A DNA stretch of 64,000 bases from an uncultured Candidatus Saccharibacteria bacterium. Lineage in GTDB: Bacteria > Patescibacteriota > Saccharimonadia > Saccharimonadales > Saccharimonadaceae. Shown piece after piece: positions 28,711 through 37,812 of the stretch. A program made the translations under genes and the position numbers. A model generated the notes under the pieces. The model made no database searches and was not told where the DNA came from. It was given only the letters and a program-made list of their open reading frames with translations. The stretch covers positions 1 through 64,000 of the forward strand of contig CAMPBO010000001.1 in NCBI GenBank assembly GCA_946638615.1, written 5' to 3'. Each line of letters opens with the position of its first letter. The first letter of the stretch is position 1.

Positions 28711-28738
28711 AAGGATAGCGACGAAAGTTGCTATCCTT
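28711..28738 (+). terminator. Putative terminator hairpin of the coiled-coil gene
   Basis: AAGGATAGC-gacgaaagtt-GCTATCCTT followed by an AT-rich stretch. Confidence 0.55.
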
Positions 28739-28762
28739 ATTTAATTGTTATATAATATAGAT

Positions 28763-29077
28763 ATGAAAATCCTATCAAAAGAAGAAGTTGAAAAAATCGC
28801 AAGCTCATTTGATTTTGATGGCAAACTAACTTTTACCGATATGATTGACTTTGAACCAGATTGCAAAATTTATAAATTGGACAACGAAACTGAGGATAAT
28901 TTTATTCTCATATGTCGCGACTATCAATTTGATGACACAGATGCCGAGGGGAGAATTCTTAATAATGAACTAGGGATCGCTATTCTTGATAGGCTAAAAT
29001 GTAATAATAGTTATTTCTTAAGAACTAATGAATTTGATAGATTTGAATATGTATTTTCATTGGCTCGAATCGCTTAA
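28763..29077 (+). CDS. Small acidic orphan protein, candidate immunity/partner protein
   Basis: ~104 aa, Asp/Glu-rich; own TATAAT 6 nt before ATG. Confidence 0.65.
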   Translation: MKILSKEEVEKIASSFDFDGKLTFTDMIDFEPDCKIYKLDNETEDNFILICRDYQFDDTDAEGRILNNELGIAILDRLKCNNSYFLRTNEFDRFEYVFSLARIA

Positions 29078-29104
29078 TAAAAAGAATCTCTAAGTCTGAA
29101 AATG

Positions 29105-29125
29105 ATGGTGACCTCGGCGGGAGTT
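29105..29125 (-). repeat. att-like direct repeat copy 2 (3' end of intact tRNA-Glu)
   Basis: Exact match to 27358-27378. Confidence 0.85.
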
Positions 29126-29181
29126 GAACCCGCGATTTTCTGGATGAGAACCAGACGTCCTAACCACTAGACGACGAGGCC
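29106..29181 (-). tRNA. tRNA-Glu(CTC), CCA encoded
   Basis: GGCCTCG TC GTCTAGTGGTTAGGAC G TCTGG TTCTCAT CCAGA AAATC GCGGG TTCAACT CCCGC CGAGGTC A CCA folds as a cloverleaf; anticodon CTC. Confidence 0.93.
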
Positions 29182-29208
29182 AATGAAGTTATTTTAGCAT
29201 AATTCTTG

Positions 29209-30420
29209 CTAATATTCAACACCACCATAATTCGGTATAGCCGAAACGAAAGTTTGTCCTGGCGCGAGTTTTATTTCGTTTCCTACGTTGTCAAAAAATT
29301 TGATCTGATCATTTCTAGAAGTTTTATTCCAGGTGCCTTTGACAGCTGCTCCATTCTGAAAAATATAAACATCTCCAGAGCCGACAGCTTGTATATCCTC
29401 ATGATAATTATCAGCAGCTTTCTTTTCTGATACAACCATTGCTATCACAACTTTCGGGTTCATTTGAACTAGCGAGCAAACATCTTCGGGATTACGCTCT
29501 CCTAAATTTTCAGTTGGACAAGCATAAATTTCGTGTGCTTTTCCATTCCCGTAGCTGCGTTTGTAAGAATTTGTCGCAATATCATACATATATCTTACGT
29601 TATAGGCTGGTACATTCCCGAAACGTAAGTTGATTTCTGAAGTTTGAGGGGCTAGCTCGGAAGTGTTTACTTTTGTTGGTACAGTAATTACGAGGCTTTC
29701 TTTAGCTAGTTTATTTATACGATCACGCGAAGCTTCTTCTGGTGTCATTCTAATAAAACCATTTACATTAGAAGTGGCATATCCCCTATCGGCACTAAAT
29801 TGTCGCAGATATGTAGCGGTAGTAAATAAGTTATTCCAAAGTCTTCCAGAATAGGTCCCACGATACATATAAGAATAATTCTCGGTTAAATCTTTATACC
29901 CACCAGTTCGTATAGCTGCCAAGGCATCATCGGCTCCACCCGCATGAACGATTGTACAATCAAAAGGCGTATCCCACTCAAGATAATAAAGTCTAAGCGA
30001 ACGAATAGGCCCAATTACAGCCGATTGAGGATTTTGATAAATCGCCGCAAAGCGTGTAATTCCTGCTTCGGCAATTGCTTCAAATATCACCCCGGCTTCA
30101 TTCAATCCAGCTTGTGGTCTAGCTCCGTCGGTTCCGTTAGGCGTCTGGATGCAATATGTTGGAGCAGTCAATAAATTAGCGTTAGCTAAAGGCTCACCCG
30201 TCAACGCACTATAAGAAGCCTCGGTTTTAATACTCGAAGGGATGTCTGGAAAAACCAATCCAGCCAGCTTTTTTTGAGGCATTAATATTCCGCCCAAAAT
30301 TAAACCAAAACCAATTAATAAACTGGCTGTTCCACAAATTAGACAGATAAGCCATTTTTTGCTGGTTAATGGACGAGTTTTTTCTTCGTCATTTAAATTT
30401 ATTATAATTTTTTCGTCCAT
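29209..30420 (-). CDS. DUF3048 (YerB-like) membrane-anchored protein
   Basis: N-terminal TM; ARPQAGLNEAGVIFEAIAEAGITRFAAIYQ...GPIRSLRLYYLEW; VHAGGADDAL. Confidence 0.8.
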   Translation of the reverse strand: MDEKIIINLNDEEKTRPLTSKKWLICLICGTASLLIGFGLILGGILMPQKKLAGLVFPDIPSSIKTEASYSALTGEPLANANLLTAPTYCIQTPNGTDGARPQAGLNEAGVIFEAIAEAGITRFAAIYQNPQSAVIGPIRSLRLYYLEWDTPFDCTIVHAGGADDALAAIRTGGYKDLTENYSYMYRGTYSGRLWNNLFTTATYLRQFSADRGYATSNVNGFIRMTPEEASRDRINKLAKESLVITVPTKVNTSELAPQTSEINLRFGNVPAYNVRYMYDIATNSYKRSYGNGKAHEIYACPTENLGERNPEDVCSLVQMNPKVVIAMVVSEKKAADNYHEDIQAVGSGDVYIFQNGAAVKGTWNKTSRNDQIKFFDNVGNEIKLAPGQTFVSAIPNYGGVEY

Positions 30421-30525
30421 TTTTTGCGCTCCTTTTGGGTATTAACGTTTTAAACATGAAACTTTTTCCACAACTTTTATTAAATTTTAACACAAAACTA
30501 AAATGGTTGTGTTATAATTCTAATT

Positions 30526-31440
30526 ATGGAAAACAGAAAGGTCATACAAAAAGTTTTCTATGTTGTCACTTTTGTCGCGGTTCTAATGTTGATGCCGCAG
30601 ATTAAGGTCTCAGCAGATGAAAATACAACATTTAATGTCAACGTTGAAGAATCTCTGTCGGTGTCTGTTGCCACCCCTACCACATGGGCCAGTGGAGGCA
30701 TTGACACTTTCTTGAGGAATAAGGTCAGTGTTAGCGTTACCTCTAATAATTTAGCTGGGTTCACCGCTTCTATGACTACCAAGACAGCCGACACTTCACT
30801 TGTCAATACTTCAAAAAACTCAGCTACAATACCAACTTTAAATACTACTACCTATCCATCTGGTGTCGCAAAAAGTTCTTTCCCGGCCAATTATTGGGGA
30901 TATTCTTTAGATGACACAGATAGCGGAAATAATTCTAGTACTTATAATGCTTTAGTGGGAGCTAGCTCTACTCCAATCACTATTTTATCGAGTAACACTG
31001 CGACTACAGGTAACAAAGATTTTTATTTTGGGGCTAAAGCTGATATTACGCAGGCTTCAGGTACATACGTGGGGACTGTAGTAATTAGCGTAGTTTCTGG
31101 TGTGGTTGATAATTCCACTAATCCAATTACGCCTACCAACCCAGTTACACCTGGAGGAGACCAAGTGGCTTCTTATGATGGTGGCAGAGATGTCACATCA
31201 TATACTTATTCGTCTACTAATACCAGCACAGGAACTAGATCGACCACGACCCAAATCAGTAGTGGGAATAATCAAAGTGCCTATAATGGATACATTCCTC
31301 CACAAGGCGTAATACACGATGCTCAAAACGGAAAAACAAATAACACTACTCTTGTTGCGGGTCTTGGTATTGCCGCCGCAGTTGCAGCAACTTCAGGATT
31401 CTTCTTCTTGGCTGCCGCTCGTCGAGATGACGAAGAATAA
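30526..31440 (+). CDS. Secreted Ser/Thr-rich surface protein with C-terminal TM anchor
   Basis: Signal peptide, Ser/Thr/Asn-rich body, C-terminal TM and charged tail (AARRDDEE). No LPXTG seen. Confidence 0.65.
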   Translation: MENRKVIQKVFYVVTFVAVLMLMPQIKVSADENTTFNVNVEESLSVSVATPTTWASGGIDTFLRNKVSVSVTSNNLAGFTASMTTKTADTSLVNTSKNSATIPTLNTTTYPSGVAKSSFPANYWGYSLDDTDSGNNSSTYNALVGASSTPITILSSNTATTGNKDFYFGAKADITQASGTYVGTVVISVVSGVVDNSTNPITPTNPVTPGGDQVASYDGGRDVTSYTYSSTNTSTGTRSTTTQISSGNNQSAYNGYIPPQGVIHDAQNGKTNNTTLVAGLGIAAAVAATSGFFFLAAARRDDEE

Positions 31441-31472
31441 TAATAATTACAGATTGTGATATAATATACTGC

Positions 31473-32912
31473 ATGAAAGTAGTTACACGGTTTGCACCTA
31501 GTCCAACTGGATATATCCACATTGGTAATGTTCGCTCAGCAATCTATCCTTATCTTTTAGCTCGTCAAAATGATGGGAAGATGATTCTTCGAATCGAAGA
31601 CACCGATCGGGGCCGTTTTGTTGAGGGCGCTACCGAGCTAATTGAAGACACTCTAGAATGGTTAGGGCTTGAGTGGGACGAAGGTCCGATTGTTGGTGGG
31701 CCTCACGCTCCATATTTTCAAAGCGAAAGAAAAGCCCTCTACCATGAATGGGCTCGCAAATTGATTTCTCTCGGTCGTGCTTATGCCGATTCGACCCCCC
31801 CAGAAATAATTGAGGGGTATCGTAAGGAATGTAATGAAAAGAAAATTCCATTTCTCTATCGTAATTTTCGTCCCGAAAATCCTCCAGAATGGGAACCAGG
31901 AATCCCTCTAAGATTTAAAGCGGAGCCAAAAAATTATGATTGGATTGACGAAGTTATGGGCGAAATGCACACGGGCCCAGAAGTTTTAGACGATATTATT
32001 TTAATTAAAAAAGATGGTTATCCTACCTATAATTTTGCACATATTGTTGATGATGCCGAAATGGGTGTTACCCATGTAATGCGAGGCGTTGAATATCTTT
32101 CTAGCACGCCTAATTACTTAGCTATTTATGAGGCTTTAGGGCTTTCGAGGCCTAAACTAGTTTCTTTGCCTCACATTTTGGCACCTCAAGGCAATAAGAA
32201 GCTTGGCAAACGTGATGGAGCTAAGTCCGTCACTGAATATCGCGCAGATGGAGTTTTGCCCGAAACGATGCTTAATTATTTAGCTTGTCTCGGTTGGAAC
32301 GATGGTACCGAACAAGAAATCTATACCAAACAAGAACTTGTCGATAAATTTTCTTTGAATCGTATTCAAAACTCTGGAGCTCGTTATGACGAGACCAAAC
32401 TACTTTGGCTTAATGGGCAATGGATCCGTAAAATTTTTAATGAACAAGGGGCTAGAGCTCTTTATGATCGTACGCTTGAGTTTTGGCCACAACCAGCTAT
32501 GGCTTACTCAGAAGATTATAGAATTTCAGTTCTTGCGATTATTTATGATCGTCTAAAATCTCTGTCTGATCTTCGCACTATGACGACTTATTTCTTTGAG
32601 GATCCCAAAATTGACCTTGATATGCTGACAAAAAATAAATTTCTTCAAAAGATGTCTGAATCCGAGCTCGAAGATTTGCTTAAGTTATCCATAACTAGGC
32701 TATCTAGCCTTAAAACTTGGTCTGCGGAGTCACTGCAGGATTGTCTCAATTCTTTGCTTGCTGAATCGAATAAAAAACCCGCCGAGCTCTTCAGTCTTAT
32801 TCGAATTGCTTTAAGTTTTGCGCCATTCAGTCCTGCTCTTAATTTAACTCTTGATGTCCTTGGAAGAGAAGCATCTTTAGCCAGGCTTAATGCTGTGGCC
32901 AGGGCGATATAA
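31473..32912 (+). CDS. gltX: Glutamyl-tRNA synthetase
   Basis: RFAPSPTGYIHIGNVRSA, RIEDTDRGRFVEGA, KKLGKRDGAKSV. Confidence 0.93.
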   Translation: MKVVTRFAPSPTGYIHIGNVRSAIYPYLLARQNDGKMILRIEDTDRGRFVEGATELIEDTLEWLGLEWDEGPIVGGPHAPYFQSERKALYHEWARKLISLGRAYADSTPPEIIEGYRKECNEKKIPFLYRNFRPENPPEWEPGIPLRFKAEPKNYDWIDEVMGEMHTGPEVLDDIILIKKDGYPTYNFAHIVDDAEMGVTHVMRGVEYLSSTPNYLAIYEALGLSRPKLVSLPHILAPQGNKKLGKRDGAKSVTEYRADGVLPETMLNYLACLGWNDGTEQEIYTKQELVDKFSLNRIQNSGARYDETKLLWLNGQWIRKIFNEQGARALYDRTLEFWPQPAMAYSEDYRISVLAIIYDRLKSLSDLRTMTTYFFEDPKIDLDMLTKNKFLQKMSESELEDLLKLSITRLSSLKTWSAESLQDCLNSLLAESNKKPAELFSLIRIALSFAPFSPALNLTLDVLGREASLARLNAVARAI

Positions 32913-32919
32913 TAGGTTT

Positions 32920-33780
32920 TTATAAAGAAGATGCAATAGATTTAATTTGTTTTTTAGTTAAGTCTCCAGAAGCAACTTTTATTGTATAGAGAACTCCTCC
33001 ATTTACCCAAGCCGCATCATTATCATTTACATAAATAGTAAGGCCTTGTTCTTTAATAACAGAATAATTTTCCCCGTAAGAAACTTTTATGTAATTATTC
33101 AACAGCGCGTCAGAATCCCAAGCAGATTTTTCTTCGGTAAGAGAAAACGTCGTCTTGTTTGATTGATTTTTGAAATTTAATGTTACTCGTCCCTCTTCGG
33201 ATGTGATACCAGATAACGTGTAATCGCGTGGTACATATCCTGGATACGATGCATCAAAACCAGTTTGTAGGGCGGCTACTTTTAAAGAAATATCAGGCAT
33301 ATTTAGGTTAACAAAATAAACAATCGCTAACAATGCTGCAACTGTGCAAGACAGTGCCAAGGCTATTCTTGGAAAACCAAAGTGAAGTTTAATATGCTTA
33401 GTTTTTTCGTTTGTTCTTTGAGACTGATTTGCTTCAGAAAGGGCTTTTTTAATGGCACGATCTTTTAGTTCTTTGGCAGAGAGTTTGTTTGCAGGTTGGG
33501 CAGTAGTCTGCATTTGCCGCATTTTCAATCTAGTATTCGTCATTTTTTGTAGAGGATGCGGAGAGACTTCGGCGGCCATCTTTTCGCTGTCGTTTTTCGG
33601 GATTACATCAGAAACTTGCTGTACAGCAAAATGCTTCACCTTGGAGCTTTTTTTGACAAGTAAAACATCTTCTGTATACATTTTTTCGGGTCGCCTTACG
33701 TATCGCCGATTTAGTGTGGTAGATGCTTTTACTCTTCGATGGGCATTAGTAGCCAGCTGGTCGCTATGTGATTTCTGCAT
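32920..33780 (-). CDS. Hypothetical single-TM protein with DUF4367-like extracytoplasmic domain
   Basis: TM LALSCTVAALLAIVYFV followed by YPGYVPRDYTLSGITSEEGRVTLNFKN... Confidence 0.5.
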   Translation of the reverse strand: MQKSHSDQLATNAHRRVKASTTLNRRYVRRPEKMYTEDVLLVKKSSKVKHFAVQQVSDVIPKNDSEKMAAEVSPHPLQKMTNTRLKMRQMQTTAQPANKLSAKELKDRAIKKALSEANQSQRTNEKTKHIKLHFGFPRIALALSCTVAALLAIVYFVNLNMPDISLKVAALQTGFDASYPGYVPRDYTLSGITSEEGRVTLNFKNQSNKTTFSLTEEKSAWDSDALLNNYIKVSYGENYSVIKEQGLTIYVNDNDAAWVNGGVLYTIKVASGDLTKKQIKSIASSL

Positions 33781-33877
33781 TTTTACCTCGCTTATCCTTA
33801 ATTACATAATACTACCCATGGAATTAAAACGCAAGAGTTAAAATAAAGGTTTTTTTATGTTATAATATACTTCAGCT

Positions 33878-35296
33878 ATGGACTTAGAACGAACTAAGCG
33901 GCACCAAAGCCTAAAAGTCATTATATCTGAGGCCGTCATGGTAATTTCGGTTATTTTAATGGTCACCATACTCGCTTTTGTTGTTTCGGGTTACTGGGTT
34001 AGTTCCGATTTTAAAATAGAGCGTCAAGGGCTATTACAGATTTCCTCTTTTCCGACTGGAGCCGACGTAAAGATCGACGGAGCTTCATCTTGGCTTCAAA
34101 GAACCAATACTTCTAAAGTGCTATCAAGTGGTGAACATAGTATTGTTTTGTCTAAGGAGAATTATGATACTTGGGAAAAAACCATCAATATTGCTGAAGG
34201 GTTGTTGTACCGCTTAAATTATCCACGTTTGTTTTTAAATAATCGTCAATCTGAAAATGTTTTTAAAATAACTGGTGTTACTGCAGCTTCAATATCTCAC
34301 AATCGTGAAATTATGTTGCTTTTAAATGATACCACTGAGTGGACATTAATAAATCTAAATAGTGATCTAATAGAAGCTAAAAAATTTGATGTCTCAAAGA
34401 TTTTCTCTACTGTCAGTTTAGCTAGCGAAGCCAAGGTCGGTTTATTCACGGGTAAGGTTTTACAGATGGATTGGGATAAAGATAATACGCATATATTGTT
34501 TAAAATCGACTCTGGCACGGGCTTTGAGTGGGTGTTAGTTGATATAAAAAATCCTTCAAATAGTATTAACCTAACTAGAAGCTTTGGTTATGATTTTGAT
34601 ACAGTAAAAATTATCAGCAACTCTTCGAGCACTCTTCTAGCAACTCAAAATGGTAATCTTCATAAAATTGACGCGTCAAATAAGTCTATATCTTCGGTTT
34701 TAGTAGAAGGCATTATTGATTTTTGGCAATACGATAGGGATATTGTAATATCTGCCATCAATGACGACGATACTATGACTGACGAGCTTTATTATATTGG
34801 TTCATTAAATCTCAACGATAACCAAATAATAAAATTAGCCTCTTCATCTATTCCCGCTAAAGTGGCTTTAGGTAGATTCTATGACAACAAATACATTGTA
34901 GTTCTTGCTGGCGATAAAGTAACAATCTATCAAAAAGATGATTTTATCGAGATGATTTCGTTTGAATTAGGTTTTGACCCAATATCCATTAAAATTGGTC
35001 AAGGCGGTGAATTCATTGTGCTTTCTCTTGATAACAAAGTCGCATCTATCGATATGGAGTCTCTCAAACTTTCAGAATGGCAAATCGAAGGTAACGCTCA
35101 ATTTGGTTGGCTTGACGGATATATGGTTTATTCTGTAGTTGATGGAAAATTAATAGTTTATGACTATGACGGGCTTAATCGCAGAATCCTTTCTAGCAAT
35201 GTTTCAGCTAGATTCCCGATAACTATTACAAATAATAAATGGCTATATTATTGCAGTGATGACAATTTAACTAGAGAATGGTTAATTCCCCGTTAG
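33878..35296 (+). CDS. PEGA-domain membrane protein with beta-propeller-like extracytoplasmic region
   Basis: N-terminal TM; QISSFPTGADVKIDG...SSGEHSIVLSKENYDTWEKTINI is PEGA-like. Confidence 0.65.
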   Translation: MDLERTKRHQSLKVIISEAVMVISVILMVTILAFVVSGYWVSSDFKIERQGLLQISSFPTGADVKIDGASSWLQRTNTSKVLSSGEHSIVLSKENYDTWEKTINIAEGLLYRLNYPRLFLNNRQSENVFKITGVTAASISHNREIMLLLNDTTEWTLINLNSDLIEAKKFDVSKIFSTVSLASEAKVGLFTGKVLQMDWDKDNTHILFKIDSGTGFEWVLVDIKNPSNSINLTRSFGYDFDTVKIISNSSSTLLATQNGNLHKIDASNKSISSVLVEGIIDFWQYDRDIVISAINDDDTMTDELYYIGSLNLNDNQIIKLASSSIPAKVALGRFYDNKYIVVLAGDKVTIYQKDDFIEMISFELGFDPISIKIGQGGEFIVLSLDNKVASIDMESLKLSEWQIEGNAQFGWLDGYMVYSVVDGKLIVYDYDGLNRRILSSNVSARFPITITNNKWLYYCSDDNLTREWLIPR

Positions 35297-36499
35297 GAAA
35301 TTCCAAATTTTTTCAAAGAAAGAAGGTTCATTTGCAGGCAAATTCACTTCTTCATTTTGATCAATTGTAGGTAAATTTTCAGATCCAGAAGCGCCCTCAT
35401 AGCTTGGTGAAATTTGTTCTGCTGTCACAAGTAATCGGTATCTTGAAGTTCCAAGTGGCGTACAAGTTACGAGCGTGAGCAGGGGTTTATTTGTATCAAC
35501 AACAAGAGCTGCTACGTTTGAAGGGTCAACCACTTCTTTTCCAATTACGCGATAAGTGTACCTTACAGAGTTATAGTTTATATAAATTAAATCTCCATTT
35601 TCCAATCGTTCTAGTCCCGAAAAAATATATTTATAAGGGTTTGAGCTATAAATATCACCAGCAGAATGACCAGTAATTACTAGATTCCCGATTTCTCCTG
35701 GGTAGGCACTAGCTCCAGCAATACGATAATGCGCTACGCCACTGTTCATTGCTGACATTACATCTGCGAGAGAAATCCCAAACTTGATTGGTACATCTAC
35801 GTTTAATTTTGGAATAATTAATCGCGGGTCAGGTGAAACTGTCTGGGTGATAGTGGGATCAATCGCTTCGATTTCTGAAGCGGGGGCATTTCCTGGCGAA
35901 ACATAGGCCATGATTGGCGCAAAAATCAATCTATTATATTGCAAGAATAATATAATAAGTACTACAGCTACGCCAGCCAAAATTGGAATTAAATGTCGTT
36001 TGCGATGGGATTTCTTAGCATTTTCAGTAGCTTTTTTGCGAATTTTTCTTCTTAAATTTTCGCGAATTCCTCCATCGTTTTCGGAAGAATCATGCGCGCC
36101 TGTTTCAAATTTTACCCCTGTTTTGAGTGATAAACCAGTCTTTTTCTCAGTTTTTATGCTTGAGCTTGCTAGTGAATTCAAAATCTCTTCTTCTTCAGCT
36201 TTTTCTCTTGCGTCTTTTAAGCGTTCTTTTTCGATATAGTTCCTAGCTGCCTTTGAATAATATTCACTGTAGTATCTTTGGTAATAATCTTGCCAAGCTG
36301 AATGGTATTTTTTCCAAGATTCTGAACTGATTTTTTGGGTAATGGGTTCATCTTTTAATCTAGCATTGTTTTCGTTTTCAATGCGGGCATTTTTTTTGGC
36401 CGACTCAGCATAAGCAGCTAAGACTTTTTGCCTGGCTAATGCCGCCGCTGCTTGTCTTTGTAAATTGTTTGAAGATTGCCCACCATTTATTGAATCCAT
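35282..36499 (-). CDS. Sortase, class E-like
   Basis: IPKLNVDVPIKFG, LVITGHSA (His), LTLVTCTPLGTSRYRLLV (Cys/Arg); TM. ATG at 36499 preferred over the TTG at 36505. Confidence 0.85.
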   Translation of the reverse strand: MDSINGGQSSNNLQRQAAAALARQKVLAAYAESAKKNARIENENNARLKDEPITQKISSESWKKYHSAWQDYYQRYYSEYYSKAARNYIEKERLKDAREKAEEEEILNSLASSSIKTEKKTGLSLKTGVKFETGAHDSSENDGGIRENLRRKIRKKATENAKKSHRKRHLIPILAGVAVVLIILFLQYNRLIFAPIMAYVSPGNAPASEIEAIDPTITQTVSPDPRLIIPKLNVDVPIKFGISLADVMSAMNSGVAHYRIAGASAYPGEIGNLVITGHSAGDIYSSNPYKYIFSGLERLENGDLIYINYNSVRYTYRVIGKEVVDPSNVAALVVDTNKPLLTLVTCTPLGTSRYRLLVTAEQISPSYEGASGSENLPTIDQNEEVNLPANEPSFFEKIWNFLTGN

Positions 36500-36624
36500 A
36501 GACAAATTATAGCATGTTTGTTAGTTTTGTGATAAAATATACATGACATAAACGGGGATGTCGTTCTAGTTGTTTCTCATTGATATATGTAGAAAGTATA
36601 GCGACAGAAGCTGTTTAGGATTTC

Positions 36625-36711
36625 GGGCGAGTGGCGGAACTGGTAGACGCGCTAGACTCAAAATCTGGTGACCGCAAGGTCGTGAGGGTTCGATTCCCTC
36701 CCCGCCCACCA
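36625..36711 (+). tRNA. tRNA-Leu(CAA), CCA encoded
   Basis: Long variable arm TGACCGCAAGGTCGT, anticodon loop CTCAAAA, T arm GAGGGTTCGATTCCCTC, acceptor GGGCGAG/CCCGCCC. Confidence 0.93.
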
Positions 36712-36742
36712 GAAATAAAAAAAGAGCCAGAGGCTCTTTATT

Positions 36743-37705
36743 TTATTTGTCCCAGTCAAATCCTTCACCGTAATGCCCGTAACGAGCGGTGGCTTCATAA
36801 ATTGGGCGTTTCAAATCCAAGAATTTAATGATTCCATTTGGTGTTAAGTCATAACCTTCGATTTCTTCAGCAACACCGTCAATGATTACAGTCTTTTCTA
36901 GAGGCTCAGCATAACCAATTGCGTAAGCTAGGCGCACCAATACTTCATGCGCATGGCGTTTACGGAGGTAGTCTACTGCGATGCGACGTGCCATGTATGC
37001 CGCTGAGCGATCCACCTTAGAAGGGTCTTTACCAGAATAGCAACCGCCACCAATTGCTACGCGTGGTCCATAATTATCTACAATAAGTTTGCGTCCAGTT
37101 AGACCGGTGTCGGCATCGAATCCGCCTTGGTTCCAGTCTCCAGCTGGATTGATATGGAGTTCTAATTTTCCAGTAAGGTTGTTCTTCTCAGCGAACTCTT
37201 GCACGAGCTTTTCAAGTTCATCATGCGGAACGTTTTGAAAACTTGCCACGATGGAGTCAATTGAGCCGTCTGGAGCAATCGTTATTTGTGTTTTACCATC
37301 ATAAGGATATTTTTCGTAAATAAATTGATTAAGTCTTCGTGCTAAAACCACTTCGCGCGGTAGCATTTCTGGTGTTTCGTCGCAGGCATATCCAATCATG
37401 ATTCCCTGGTCTCCCGCACCACCAGTGTCTACGCCAGCTGCAATTTCTGGTGATTGTTTAACAATTTTAGTGTGCACCTCAATATCGTCACCAGCAATAC
37501 GCTTAACTATTGCTGGGATATCAACATCGGCTGTGGATGTAATTTCACCAGTCACAAAAACCACGCCGTGCCCGCCACAGGTCTCGGCCGCTACGCGTGC
37601 ATTCGGATCTTTGGCAAAATATGCATCCAAAATAGCGTCGCTAATCTGGTCACAAAGTTTGTCTGGGTGTTTTGGAGAAACACTCTCCGCTGTTCTATAG
37701 AACAT
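36743..37705 (-). CDS. metK: S-adenosylmethionine synthetase, compact
   Basis: HPDKLCDQISDAILD, GAGDQGIMIGYACDE, GGGCYSGKDPSKVDRSAAY, YGHYGEGFDWDK. Confidence 0.93.
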   Translation of the reverse strand: MFYRTAESVSPKHPDKLCDQISDAILDAYFAKDPNARVAAETCGGHGVVFVTGEITSTADVDIPAIVKRIAGDDIEVHTKIVKQSPEIAAGVDTGGAGDQGIMIGYACDETPEMLPREVVLARRLNQFIYEKYPYDGKTQITIAPDGSIDSIVASFQNVPHDELEKLVQEFAEKNNLTGKLELHINPAGDWNQGGFDADTGLTGRKLIVDNYGPRVAIGGGCYSGKDPSKVDRSAAYMARRIAVDYLRKRHAHEVLVRLAYAIGYAEPLEKTVIIDGVAEEIEGYDLTPNGIIKFLDLKRPIYEATARYGHYGEGFDWDK

Positions 37706-37794
37706 ATCTTTCCTTTCTGGTCGGATTTACCACCTTACTTTAAAAGCAGGTTGGCAGGAGGTCTTAGGGCCGCTCCCTCGCTCCTTCTTGATAT
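37704..37794 (-). promoter_or_regulatory. SAM-I (S-box)-like riboswitch upstream of metK
   Basis: Minus strand ATATCAAGAAGGAGCGAGGGAGCGGCCCTAAGACCTCCTGCCAACCTGCTTTTAAAGTAAGGTGGTAAATCCGACCAGAAAGGAAAGATAT matches S-box core signatures (TATCAAGA, GAGGGA-GGCCC, TGCCAACC, AAGGTGGTAAATCC); located directly upstream of metK. Confidence 0.75.
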
Positions 37795-37812
37795 TTGTGT
37801 TACTATTATAAC

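Larger units (their letters stand above)
27379..29125. mobile_element. Putative small integrated element/island at the tRNA-Glu(CTC) 3' end
   Basis: Bounded by the 21-bp direct repeat; contains two orphan genes and no recognisable integrase. Confidence 0.6.

Noticed and set aside
36631-36828. 65-aa ORF MAELVDALDSKSGDRKVVRVRFPPRPP...
   Set aside because: Translation of the tRNA-Leu gene and flank; a familiar spurious ORF type.
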